NCBI RefSeq assembly: GCF_963259705.1 | Contig: NC_081850.1 | Location: 40,385,167-40,449,166, forward strand | Direction: 5' to 3' | From: Myotis daubentonii | Taxonomy: Eukaryota; Chordata; Mammalia; Chiroptera; Vespertilionidae | DNA length: 64,000 nucleotides | In this document: positions 9,128 to 18,696 of the stretch, one piece after another | Numbering within the stretch: position 1 is the stretch's first letter | Layout: every line of letters begins with the position of its first letter | The notes under the pieces: model-generated | Database searches by the model: none | What the model saw: the letters and a program-made list of their open reading frames with translations, nothing else | Told to the model about the DNA's origin: nothing | Program-made: the position numbers and the translations under genes

Positions 9128-9225
9128 TCTTTTATCCTAGTACGTTGTTCAGTGTCTGGTACCTAGTGGGTACTCAATAAATATTTGTTGAATAAATGAA
9201 TGAATGAATGAATGAATGAATGAAG
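9128..9225 (+). repeat. L2/MIR 3' tail with (AATG)n
   Basis: GTTCAGTGTCTGGTACCTAG, then GGGTACTCAATAAATATTTG and TTGAATAAATGAATGAATG, is the typical L2/MIR end running into a tetranucleotide repeat (about 9195-9224). Confidence 0.75.
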
Positions 9226-9442
9226 CCACTTTTGATTTGTGACTTAAATATTGGCAATATCTGAACCAGTGGAGGCAGTTCAACAATCTATATGCATTAC
9301 TATAAAACTGATTTTCTATTTTTAGATATAAGGTGAATTGCTTCCACTAAACATAACTCACCAGCTTTATCATTCTCAAGATCTATCGTTATGAAGACAT
9401 TGGCAAATTGTGTACTGTGGGCCAAATCTAGCCTGATGCCTG

Positions 9443-9506
9443 TTTTATTTTATTTTATTTTATTTTATTTTATTTTATTTTATTTTATTTTATTTTATTT
9501 TATTTT
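9443..9506. repeat. (TTTTA)n microsatellite in a SINE tail
   Basis: About 12-13 TTTTA units, the complement of an expanded TAAAA tail of the SINE at 9448-9778. It overlaps the end of the left target-site duplication. Confidence 0.95.
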
Positions 9507-9778
9507 TGTTAATCCTCACCTGAGAATATTTTTTTCCATTGATTTTTAGAAAGAGTGGAAAGAGGGAGAGATGATGGAGAGGTAGAGAGAGAGAAAGAGA
9601 GAGAGAGAGGAGAGAGAGAGAGAAACTCTCTGTGAGACTCCTTCATGTACCCCAATTGAGGCCCGGGAAAAACAAAAACTTGCATTGGAGGTATGTACAT
9701 GCCCTAGACTGGGAATTGAACCCAAGACCCTTTAAGGCATTTGCCGACACTCTAACCACTGTAGCACACCAGCCAGGG
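9448..9778 (-). mobile_element. Ves-family SINE inserted in the hAT element, minus strand
   Basis: After the (TTTTA)n tail come TTAATCCTCACCTGAGAATA (the 'GGTGAGGATTAA' tail type, also at 12346, 46202 and 53796), a long GA-rich stretch, GGGAATTGAACCCAAGACCC and a head ending CACACCAGCCAGGGC. The 20-bp flanks CTAGCCTGATGCCTGTTTTA (9428-9447) and CTAGCCTGATATCTGCTTTA (9779-9798) are a target-site duplication with three differences. Confidence 0.9.
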
Positions 9779-10109
9779 CTAGCCTGATATCTGCTTTAGT
9801 ACAGCCCATGAACTAAGAATGATTTAAAAATATTTTCAAATGGTTGAAAAAATAGCAAAAGAAGAATGATATTTGTGACAGATGAATTTTTTTTTAAATT
9901 TCACTATTTATAAATAAAAATTTATTGGCATATTGCCATGCTCATTCTTTCATATATCACTTGTGATTATTATTGTGCTACAACTTAGCGGTAAGTAGTG
10001 GCCTACAAAACCTAAAATATTTACTCTCTGGCCTTTCATAAACAATGTTTATCAACTCCTCGTTTAGGATTGTTTCAGTCAGTTTGGGTTGCTATAATAT
10101 ATTATAGTC

Positions 10110-10265
10110 TTTGCAAGGCACTGTTTAAAGCACTTCACATTAATACCTCATTTTCTTCTCATAACAGCTAGTAGAAAGCTACACTTTCAGGTGAGGAAGC
10201 TGGACTCAAAAAGCTTAAGTGATTCCCTCAAGGTCACTCAGTTCATAAGTGATAGGGGTGGGATT
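10110..10265 (-). repeat. MIR (MIR3/MIRb type) fragment, minus strand
   Basis: AAAGCACTTCACATTAATAC, TTTCAGGTGAGGAAGCTGG, TCAAGGTCACTCAGTTCATA and GGGATTCAAACTCAGAAT follow the reverse complement of MIR. It is interrupted at its end by a Ves SINE. Confidence 0.8.
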
Positions 10266-10280
10266 CAAACTCAGAATCTT

Positions 10281-10500
10281 AAAATATATATATTTTATTG
10301 ATTTCAGAGAGGAAGGGAGAGGGAGAGAGAGAGAGAAACATCAATGATGAGAGAGAATCATTGGTTGGCTGCCTCTTGCATGCCTTCTACTGGAGATGGA
10401 GCCCGCAACCTAGCCATGTGCCCTTCCTTGACCTGAATTAAACTGGGACCCTTTAGTCCACAGGCCGATGCTCTATCCACTGAACCAAACTTGTTAAGGC
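10281..10500 (-). mobile_element. Ves SINE, minus strand
   Basis: ATATATTTTATTGATTTCAG, GAAACATCAATGATGAGAG, GGCTGCCTCTTGCATGCC, then a head ending CCAAACTTGTTAAGGC. The flanks CAAACTCAGAATCTT (10266-10280) and CAAACTCAAATGTTCTT (10501-10517) look like a degraded target-site duplication. Confidence 0.9.
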
Positions 10501-10517
10501 CAAACTCAAATGTTCTT

Positions 10518-11794
10518 GCCCTGGCCCTTCTTCTTGACCACCTCATCACTACTGTCTCCCAGGAGGCCTCATGGAAGCTGGGAGGAAGTGAGAAGGTGGC
10601 AATCAGAATCACAGAATCAAAAAAACCTCACAGCCCCAGCCTCTCATCCCATCTCCAGAAAGAATCCCCTGAATGTCATCTCTGACAAGTTGTCACTCTG
10701 CTTCTCCTCAGGTGCTGCTGGTGACCTGGAACTTGGTGTCATGTGAGGCAGCCTAGTCCATTTTTAGATAGCACTAATTGCACCATGTTATTCCATATTT
10801 TGAGCACAAATAATTTCTCTCCCTAAATTCACCTACTTGTCCTAGTTCTGTTTTCTGGAGCTCCACCAAATAAGACTTTTCTTCCTTTTGACGGACAAAC
10901 CTTTCAATATTTAAAGATCCGAGGGATTCTGGAACAGTCTCCTACCTCCTTCTCCTACTTGCAGCACAAATGCAGGATTTTACTCTCTAAATGTGACAGT
11001 CCTTTGCATTCATTTATGTGAGCAGCTTATTATTTGTGCCTGTTAATCCAGAAGGACATGATTATACATATGAATGATTAGCTTTGTTTTAGGGTTTATT
11101 TGATTGGAACAGTCACCACACCTCTGTGCAGTCTTCAGAGTTTATTATTCCACTTCCTTGATTCAGCACATGGGCTTTGTGCATTGCCTTAGCTGGGCCC
11201 TGGTGTTAAATAAACTAAGTCACCATTTATCTCTTCATAATTTAAAAACAACAAGAGAAGAACATGTGTGAAAGAGTACTTTTGTGAAGGTGGAGGACTA
11301 AGATGTAAAGAGAGAAAGCACATATGTGAGTTTTGGGGTGTCATAAGGGAGGACCTGGAAAGAGGTGGTGATGCTGCTGGTGTGGGTCCACAGAGTGAAG
11401 AGTGAAGTATGAGAGACTTAAAGGATAAATTTGCTGATGGTAGAATACAAACTAGAATAACTTTGGCAACAACTTAGGGTAGTTCTGCTTTCATTTGAGG
11501 AAGGGTAGAGATTACAGAATATAGACAGATTGACAATACTTTTGTTAAATTAGGCATAATAGTTATGGAAGTTGCGAGTTTGGCAGTTGCTTATGTAATA
11601 TTGCATTCTTGATAGAAATAATCAGGAGGCCCAGAGATTTCTGTGTCTCAGCAAAACACTTGAGTTTTGTAAAGAATATTCCATCTTTAGGAAAGCCTTT
11701 TTACTTGAACTGACTCCCTTTTGCTTGGGGAGAGGGCTCCTCCCCTTCCTCCATTGTGTCCCACTGTTGCGTATTTGAACGTGAATTGGCCAGA
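10518..11794. other. Unique sequence
   Basis: Overlapping open frames near 10491-10746 have no recognisable domain and are partly antisense SINE. I see no convincing exon or repeat. Confidence 0.5.
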
Positions 11795-11920
11795 CCTGCA
11801 ATAGCCACTTACCAGTCACATGACTATGGGGAAGCCTTTTCCTCATTTGAGACCTCAATTTCCTCATCTGTGAAGTGAGGAGTTAGATTAAGGTTCTTTC
11901 CAGCTCTGAAGGTCATAAGT
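11795..11920 (+). repeat. MIR fragment
   Basis: CAATAGCCACTTACCAGTCA, then CTCAATTTCCTCATCTGTG, GAAGTGAGGAGTTAGATTAA and TCTTTCCAGCTCTGAAGGTC match the MIR core. Confidence 0.75.
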
Positions 11921-12094
11921 CCTTCTTTCTTATTTTGGTGTAGAGGTTCCCTGATATATAAAGGCCTAGTACAGACACAAATGGCCCATTTCTCTTTGTG
12001 ACATCCATGCTGTTGTAGATTGAATTATTGGTTGCAATTCTTCATTCCCTTTTCCAGGCGAATTATACATTCACATGCTTGTCAATGTCTTAGG

Positions 12095-12660
12095 AAGGGC
12101 AAATTATACTTTTCTGCTTTTTGGCTTTACTAGTAAGCTTGATCATGTGACTTGCTTTGACCAATGGAGTGTTAGCAGATGTGACATAAGCAAAGGCTTG
12201 AAATATGCTTGTACATATCTTCTGGTCCAAGAAGGATGAGAGGAGTTGAATCTAAACACAGACCAGACCTAGACACAACCCACAGCTTACACACCAATCT
12301 ACATCAGTTGAATCCCAGCAGGTGCAGAATGAAAAATAAATGCTTGCCTTAGCTGGTTTGGCTCAGTGGATAGAACATTGGCCTGCAGACCAAAGGGTCC
12401 TGGGTTCAATTCCGGTCAAGGACACGTACTTCAGTTTCAGGCTCCTCCCTGGTTTGGGCCCTGGTTGTGGCACGTGTAGGAGGCAACAAATCATTGTATT
12501 TCTCTCACATCAATATTTCCTCTGTCTTTCTCTCTCTTTTCCATTCTCTCTGAAAATCAATGGAAAATATCCTTGGGTGAGGATTAAAAAAGAAAAATAA
12601 ATGCTTTATGTTTTTGTTCCTGAGATTGTATAGTTGTTGTTTTTGCAGCATTAATTAATC
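12095..12660 (+). repeat. Probable MaLR (MLT1-type) LTR fragment, split by a SINE
   Basis: CATGTGACTTGCTTTGACCA, then ATGGAGTGTTAGCAGATGTG and, after the SINE, AATAAATGC, GTTGTTTTTGCAGCATTAA resemble an ERVL-MaLR LTR including its polyadenylation region. It is diverged and the family name is tentative. No retroviral coding sequence is present. Confidence 0.5.
12346..12591 (+). mobile_element. Ves SINE, plus strand, 15-bp TSD
   Basis: The head GCCTTAGCTGGTTTGGCTCA carries an A-box-like TGGCTCAGTGG, and a B-box-like GGTTCAATTCC follows, both internal RNA polymerase III promoter elements. The tail ends CCTTGGGTGAGGATTAAAAA. Perfect 15-bp duplication GAAAAATAAATGCTT at 12331-12345 and 12592-12606. 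It was mobilised by L1 machinery. Confidence 0.95.
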
Positions 12661-12700
12661 ATGAAAGTAAAACACACTTAATGTATAAATCTTTGTTCTT

Positions 12701-14613
12701 TTTTTTTTTTTTTTTAATTAAATCTTTATTGTTCATATTATTACATTTGTTCCTTTTTTTCCCCCCCCATAACTCCCCTCCTCCCAGTTCCCGCCCTACC
12801 CTCCGCCCTCACTCCCCACCCACTGTCCTCATCCATAGGTGCACGATTTTTGTCCAGTCTCTTCCCACATCTCCCACACCCCTTTCCCCCCCAAGAATAG
12901 TCAGTCCATTCCCTTTCTATGTCCCTGATTCTATTATAATCAACAGTTTATTCTGTTCATCAGATTATTTATTCACTTGATTCTTAGATTCACTTGTTGA
13001 TAGATGCATATTTGTTGTTCATAATTGGTATCTTTACCTTTTTCTTCCTCTTCCTCTTCTTAAAGGATACCTTTCAGCATTTCATATAATCCTGGTTTGG
13101 TGGTGATGAACTCCTTTAGCTTTTCCTTATCTGTGAAGCTCTTTATCTGACCTTCAATTCTGAATGATAGCTTTGCTGGATAAAGTAATCTTGGTTGTAG
13201 GTTCTTGGTATTCATCACTTTGAATATTTCTTGCCACTCCCTTCTGGCCTGCAAAGTTTCTGTTGAGAAATCAGCTGACAGTCGTATGGGTATTCCCTTG
13301 TAGGTAACTGAGTTTCTTTCTCTTGCTGTTTTTAAGATTCTCTCTTTATCTTTTGCTCTTGGCATTTTAATTATGATGTGTCTTGGTGTGGTCCTCTTTG
13401 GATTCCTTTTGTTTGGGGTTCTCCGCGCTTCTTGGACCTGTAAGTCCATTTCTTTCACCAGGTGGGGGAAGTTTTCTGTCATTATTTCTTCAAATAGGTT
13501 TTCAATATCTTGCTCTCTCTCATCTTCTGGCACCCCTATAATTCTGATGTTGTTACGCTTGAAGCTGTCCCAGAGGCTCCTTACACTATCCTCGCATTTT
13601 TGGATTCTTTTTTCATTTTGCTTTTCCGGTTGGATGTTTTTTGCTTCCTCGCATTTCAAATCATTGACTTGATTCTTGCGCTCCTCTGGTCTGCTGTCGG
13701 GCGTCTGTATAATATTCGTTATTTCAGTCCGTGTGTGCTTAATTTCTAGTTGGTTCCCCAATATAAGATCGAGGGTCTTATTAGTTTTCGTGTAGAGCTC
13801 ATTAAGTTTATCGGCAGCTTCTAAACAGTTCTTGAGAGACCTTAAAAGTGTGGTTCTGAACTCTATTTCTTCCATTGACAATTTTGTCCTGTTTCTTTGT
13901 CTCTGCATTTTGTTATGCTTCCTTGGTGCACCCCCTAGTGGTCTTTGTTCGCAGTCTTATAGATAAATCTTGATTGCTGTAGCTAATTCCAGGGAGGGTT
14001 TGACCTCCAGGCCAAGTGGCTATGAGATTCAGCTGTGTCAGCGGTGAGAGAACTTCTGTCCTCTAGGGAGGTGCTAATCTAGCCTTTGCCTGAGGCTATC
14101 CGGCAAATGCCTCTGTGCAGGGCTTGGGCAGGGCGGGTCGAACAGGATCAACAGTGTGGGCCACAGGATCAACAGTGTGGGCCGGAGAGAGCAGTTATGG
14201 CGGCTCTCAGTCCTGTCCCAAGGGGCTCTGCCTCTCTGAGTCCCAGCACCCGCTGCAAAGCTCGGAGAGAAAGCTGCACTCGCTCTGACCGAAGCCAGAC
14301 AGTCCCGCTTCTTCCGCCTGAGTCTGGGTCCCTAAAGACTCGCCCGGATCTGGAGCTCAGAGTCTGCCACTCCCTCCCGATTGAAAACAACAACCGCGCA
14401 CTCCGCACCTCAGAATTTGACTTCAGCACTGAGCCTCCTCTGAGTGTCCGTATGCGTTTCTCTTTCCTCCTAGTTGTAGGACTTCCACTCAGCCAGCGCC
14501 CCTGTGGTTCTGGGTGATATCCCTTCCGTTTTTTGGTTTCACTTTTGAAGTAGTTGTTCAAAGCAGCAAACTCCGGCATTAACCTATGCCGCCATCTTGG
14601 TTCTCCCCTACTC
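12701..14613 (-). mobile_element. Full-length HAL1 (half-LINE) retrotransposon
   Basis: Bounded by a perfect 15-bp duplication TAAATCTTTGTTCTT (12686-12700 and 14614-14628). On the minus strand it runs: 5' UTR of about 705 bp beginning near GGGGAGAACCAAGATGGCGG (CAAGATGGCGGC is YY1-site-like, as in human L1), intact ORF1, C-poor 3' UTR, AATAAA (12725-12730) and A tail (12701-12715). The 3' UTR follows ORF1 directly; no endonuclease/reverse transcriptase ORF2 is present. This is the defining layout of HAL1, which needs L1 ORF2 in trans. At 1.9 kb it looks complete, not 5'-truncated. Confidence 0.92.
13060..13908 (-). CDS. HAL1 ORF1 protein, L1 ORF1p-like RNA-binding protein (intact)
   Basis: An uninterrupted 282-codon frame. 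Expected role: an RNA-binding, nucleic-acid-chaperone subunit of a retrotransposon ribonucleoprotein. Residues 12-70 are hydrophilic with a heptad-like pattern, a short coiled-coil candidate. Residues about 115-210 are the RNA-recognition domain (IRIIGVPEDEREQDIENLF; RHIIIKMPRAKDKERIL). Residues 211-282 are the C-terminal domain (LSADFSTETLQARREW; QPRLLYPAKLSF; ending LYEMLKGIL). It is shorter than human L1 ORF1p (338 residues), mainly at the N-terminus and coiled coil. The start ATG has A at -3. It is the only apparently functional reading frame in the window. Confidence 0.9.
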   Translation of the reverse strand: MQRQRNRTKLSMEEIEFRTTLLRSLKNCLEAADKLNELYTKTNKTLDLILGNQLEIKHTRTEITNIIQTPDSRPEERKNQVNDLKCEEAKNIQPEKQNEKRIQKCEDSVRSLWDSFKRNNIRIIGVPEDEREQDIENLFEEIMTENFPHLVKEMDLQVQEARRTPNKRNPKRTTPRHIIIKMPRAKDKERILKTARERNSVTYKGIPIRLSADFSTETLQARREWQEIFKVMNTKNLQPRLLYPAKLSFRIEGQIKSFTDKEKLKEFITTKPGLYEMLKGIL

Positions 14614-14699
14614 TAAATCTTTGTTCTTAATGGACGTCATGCACTCATTTATTTAAAATTTTGCTAGTTGTTTATATTGTCTTTTATTTATATCTATAT
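14614..14699. other. Target-site duplication and flank
   Basis: Right copy of the HAL1 duplication, then AT-rich unique sequence. Confidence 0.6.
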
Positions 14700-14818
14700 T
14701 CTATGTTTTGTTACAAGGAGAGAGAGAGAAAAAAACATTGATGTGAAAGAGAAGCATCGATTGGTTGTGGGGTGGATGGGATGAGCAACCAACCAACTGA
14801 GCCACAACAGCCAGGGCT
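14700..14818 (-). mobile_element. Internally deleted, degenerate bat SINE
   Basis: GGAGAGAGAGAGAAAAAAAC, ATTGATGTGAAAGAGAAGC, TCGATTGGTTG, then directly CAACCAACTGAGCCACAACA and GCCAGGGCT. The central portion carrying the B-box complement is missing. Minus-strand orientation, older subfamily head. Confidence 0.75.
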
Positions 14819-14819
14819 G

Positions 14820-16487
14820 TTATGTATATTTTAATCAAGGCCTTAATGCCCTTTGTGGCCAGCTGTTTAGTTTGGTTTGGATTTTTGTTTCACAGAGATG
14901 TGAGTCATTAGGATAAAGATGTTTTTGCCATTTAAGCTATTTATTATATTTATGAGTGGAACCCCAAACCTCAGCTGAAATGACTCTCATTATTCTGTTC
15001 AGCTATCTGGATGCAGAATTTGGGTTTAAATGCACACTGGGAGTCAGAGCCATTGAACTGTGTGGACTCTTTGCTCCTAATACAGACTCAGTTCTCATCC
15101 ACAAACTTCATCTGCAGTGCTTAAATAGCTGCCATTTATTTACTGCTGCCCAACATGGGGGAAGGATTGCAGCACAGAAAAAGTGGAGTCAGCAGTCTTT
15201 GGGGGTTTAAGAGTCTTGAGAATTAACGAACTCTTTTCTACCATGCTGTGTTCCAAAATTAATCTGGTTTCTGCCTGCCATGAAGTGATACGGTTTGTTG
15301 TTATATGGTTATTTAAGGCACAGCATTTACTCTCCATAATTGGCATTTCTCTGCTCTTCTCTTACAAGATCAAACAAAGCGATATCCTGTGTATAACCTC
15401 AGAAGCTATGAGCTGAGATGCCCATTAGCCCCTAAAATACTCACTTTTCTGCCCAACTGCTGCTAGGGCCGTTGGAATTTGCTAGTTTCACTTTGTGTAT
15501 CCAACACATCCTTAGGCTTGCTTGGGAATGTGCATAAAATTTGAAACAACCCCATATAACTTGAAGAGAGAAAATCCATGCTGTGGTCATGCATAGTTCT
15601 TTCAGAACTGAGTTTCTTTGCATCATGTTACCTGATGTTTCCCTGTTAATATTCCACAAGCTTTCCAAACTCGAGCTCAGAACATGTAGTCTGTAAGCTC
15701 TTTATGGTAGAGTTAACACAAAAAAATTGGGGATGGAAGGGAATTTAAGGTGAAATTAATCAAGGAAAAAGAATTTCAGTCAAAAATAGATTTTGAGCTT
15801 GTGTTTTCTTTGATAATAAGGAAGAGATTTCCACTCTGTAGCTGTTGGTGGTACAGATTTCCCAGAAGGACACTACCTTCTTGCCTATCTTGGTAACAGT
15901 TCTAGGTAGAAGGTAGGAATCACTTACTCCTTCTCAGAGGACAGGAATACTTGTCCAAAGCATTTGGGGATTCATAAATATTGAGTGTGACTCTTCTAAT
16001 ACTACCTGTTATTGGAATGACATAGCAAATGTTTTAGTCAAATAATGTGATAAAAATAGAAAACCTAGAGCACTGGAAATAAGATTGTAGTATGGAACCT
16101 TTAAAACTTGTTTTACAATTTATTAACCACGTTCTAATTCATTATTGCATTTATTTCTCAGAATATTCCTATGAGCGTAGTTATTATATTCATATATCAA
16201 GTATCAAACTTTAACTTAGATGTATCTTACCATTAATCCTTTATATCTATATATCTTTTCTGGCTTCATATCAGAAGCTACTTAGAGGACAAAGCTTTAG
16301 GTTTTAAACTTTTTGATGTCCCCATGCAGTGCCTATAATAATATGATTCCATCTCAAAGGTTAAGGAATTTGTCAAAGATTCCACAACTGGTGAATTGCA
16401 GACTCAGAGATGCAAACTCTTACATAGACTAATACTCTTTTCACCATAATAACTGCTTTTCTGTTATCTTTATAAACTCATAAACAA
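14820..16487. other. Unique sequence with possible MIR traces
   Basis: Mostly non-repetitive. Around 16335-16420, TTAAGGAATTTGTCAAAGAT resembles reverse-complement MIR but is weak. No exon-like structure recognised; the frame at 14956-15210 has no known motif. Confidence 0.45.
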
Positions 16488-16494
16488 CTATCCA

Positions 16495-16752
16495 GGACCA
16501 CACTATGACCACCCACTGGCACCAGGCCAGCCAACGCGGGTGTGATGCGATTGGTCTGGCCCGGCCATTGCCCCATGATCGCCCTGCAGAGGGAGGCCCA
16601 GGCCACTGACTGGTGGGCTGCAGCGGGTGGGCGGTCCCGGTTGCCGGTGGCTGGAGGAAAGTCTGGGTCCCGGGTGCCAGCGGGAAGCTGGTGCTGGCAG
16701 CCAGGGGAAGGAAGGCCTACTCTTGCATGAATTTCATGCATTGGGCCTCTAG
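16495..16752 (+). mobile_element. HeliBatN Helitron, 5'-truncated
   Basis: The 3' terminus is diagnostic: CTCTTGCATGAATTTCATGC (hairpin) followed by ATTGGGCCTCTAG. The body is GC-rich (GGTCCCGGTTGCCGGTGGC). The 5' TCCTATATAAT end is absent. The base after CTAG is C, not T, so the flank has mutated or been rearranged. The left boundary is approximate. Confidence 0.8.
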
Positions 16753-17046
16753 CTTTTCCATAAGTGTGTTTAGAAAGTACCCATGAACTGGTTTTGTTTT
16801 CACTCCCCAGCATGGCCTTGGTGGGACTTTACTGGGTCTAAATTTCCCTTTAAGATACCAGAGAACATCTGATACAGTTCATTTATCTTTATTTTGGAAA
16901 AAAGTTTCTGTGGTCTTTCAAATAGCAATCTCTTTTAATGTATTGAAGCCTTCTTTGAGAAAGAAAGAGAGAGAAATGCTATGGAGGAATTATTCATAAT
17001 TATATATAATTTATATGTCAATTATCTGTCAAATAATAAACTTAAG
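16753..17046. other. Unique AT-rich sequence
   Basis: Nothing recognised. Confidence 0.5.
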
Positions 17047-17058
17047 AATTAGGAGTCA

Positions 17059-17109
17059 GAAAAAGGGGACATATGTAATACTTTCAACAATAAAGATTTA
17101 AAAGAAAAA
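17059..17109 (+). mobile_element. 51-bp L1/HAL1 3'-tail insertion
   Basis: The insert is GGGGACATATGTAATAC, TTTCAACAATAAAGATTT and an A-rich end, matching the last bases of bat L1/HAL1 RNA with its AATAAA. It is flanked by a 12-bp duplication AATTAGGAGTCA (17047-17058 and 17110-17121). An extremely 5'-truncated retrotransposition event. Confidence 0.85.
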
Positions 17110-17121
17110 AATTAGGAGTCA

Positions 17122-17390
17122 ATGTCAACAAAAAATTATGTGCAAATAAAGTAAAATCATATCTGAAAATATACATATCCAGCATGATTCAATTTATTGA
17201 CTTTTGATTTATACATAACATCTCAAAAAAACCTATCACATATGCAAACTTGCTGATAAAGAGTTAGATTGGAAGATACATGGAAAATTACAACATTTAA
17301 AGAGTAATGTTATCAGAATAACAATGGAGAACTTTCAATATGGTTTCCCACTGTCTCAGTGTCTTATCCATAAAGGATATTATACTAGTA
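17122..17390. other. Unique AT-rich sequence
   Basis: Nothing recognised. Confidence 0.5.
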
Positions 17391-17394
17391 TATG

Positions 17395-17540
17395 GTACAG
17401 TGGTTATGAACCTGGACTTTGAGTCAGCCTGCTTGGTTTGTGCTCTAGTCTTGCTCCTTTAAATAGCTGTGTGACTTTGGTCAACTTAACTTCCCTTCCC
17501 TTGGTAAAATAAAGATGCCATTAATATCTACTCCAGGCTT
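17395..17540 (+). repeat. MIR SINE
   Basis: GTACAGTGGTTATGAACCTG, ACTTTGAGTCAGCCTGCTTG, AATAGCTGTGTGACTTTGGT and ATAAAGATGCCATTAATATC follow full MIR order. Confidence 0.85.
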
Positions 17541-18252
17541 GGTAAGGGAAGACTGGGCAGCAGGGAAGGCAATAAATCTAACACCATAGGACAGGACAGT
17601 TATGCACTGTCACCTGAATCTTCTATAACGCTCACTGCCACTATCTTGGGACTCTCAAAACTATTACGAGTAAACTCTCAGTTGCCCCTTTGTCTTTGCA
17701 GCATTCTCAAGATTCAAAGTCCCAGATGGAAGCACTTGATTGACTGAGCCTACGTCACGTGCCTGCACCATAGTGATCAGTGAGTAAGAGCAGGATTCCT
17801 AGGCCCCTTTGGCTTCTGTAGTTAAAAAACACACAACAACACAAAAAAGGGGGGGTGGACTTACTCTCTAATACTTGTCTGCATTAGATGGGCATTCAGA
17901 TGTCTTCTCCAAAAAGACAAATGTTTTTCTTATTGTGATGTGTGTGGTTTTTTTTTTTTAAATTTATTAGAGCACTTTTTACATTAGCAGTATTAATACT
18001 TTGCCACATTTGTTGCATATATCTTTCCTTTTCTTTTTCAGCCATTGTGGAAAAGTAAACTTTTAATAAAAATGATTCCAACCAGTTCTTTTCTGCAGCA
18101 TGCGATACAATTGATAGAGAATTGTTTCTTATTCAAACAAACCCTGCTGTCCTGTCCACAGTTCATTTAACTAGGAGTCTATGTATAGAGGAAGGTGGTT
18201 TGTTATAGTGATACATCTTGGCCTGTCCTCTACCTAACAAGGTAATTTCATA
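17541..18252. other. Unique sequence
   Basis: Contains a G run (GGGGGGG near 17850) and a T run near 17950. No recognisable element or exon. Confidence 0.5.
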
Positions 18253-18696
18253 CTAGAGGCTTGATGCATGAAATTCATGCACTGCCGAGGGTGGGGGGAT
18301 GTCCCTCAGCCCAGCCTGCACCCTCTCCAATCTGGGACCCCTTGGGAGGTGTCTGACTGCTGGGACTGCTTGCTCCCAAATGCTTGCCTGACTGCCTGCC
18401 TGATCAGCCCCTAATTGCTTCTGCCTGCCAGCCTGATCAATGCCTAACTGCTCCCCTGCTGGCCCGGTTCCCCTAACTACCCTCCCCTGTTGGCCTGGTC
18501 ACCCCTAACTGCCCTCCCCTCCTGTCATGATTGCCCACAACTGGCCTCCCCTGCTGGCCATCTTGTGGCTGTGGGTGCTGCCATCTTTGAAGGCGGGACA
18601 GTCAATTAGCATATTCCCTCTTTATTGGCTGTGGGCGCTGCCATCTTTGCAATGGCATGAGGGTCAATTAGCATATTAGCTTTTTATTAGATAGGA
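18253..18696 (-). mobile_element. HeliBatN Helitron, complete, with a duplicated 5' module
   Basis: On the minus strand it starts TCCTATCTAATAAAAAGC and ends AATTTCATGCATCAAGCCTCTAG. The flanks are A (18252) and T (18697). The interior has repeated CCTAACTGC/GCCTGAT units. About 60 bp at the 5' end is present twice (18566-18625 and 18626-18687), each with GGCTGTGGGNGCTGCCATC and TCAATTAGCATATT. Non-autonomous. Confidence 0.92.

Larger units (their letters stand above)
9404..10055 (-). mobile_element. hAT DNA transposon, old, split by a SINE
   Basis: Left part: GTGGGCCAAATCTAGCCTG. Right part: AACTAAGAATGATTTAAAAA, TGGTTGAAAAAATAGC, TTGTGCTACAACTTAGCGG and CCTAAAATATTTACTCTCTG. Joined, they match a mammalian hAT whose consensus opens CAGTGGTCGGCAAAC. 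A fragment of the same family lies at 39432-39612. It is too decayed to encode anything. Confidence 0.65.

Noticed and set aside
12346..12591. tRNA gene because of A- and B-box-like motifs
   Set aside because: The boxes belong to the tRNA-derived head of a Ves SINE. There is no cloverleaf or anticodon arm, and a SINE tail and 15-bp duplication are present. The same applies to every other Ves copy.
14086..14579. 136-143-codon frames near 14.1-14.6 kb
   Set aside because: They lie in the GC-rich HAL1 5' UTR on both strands and have no homology to ORF1 or known proteins.
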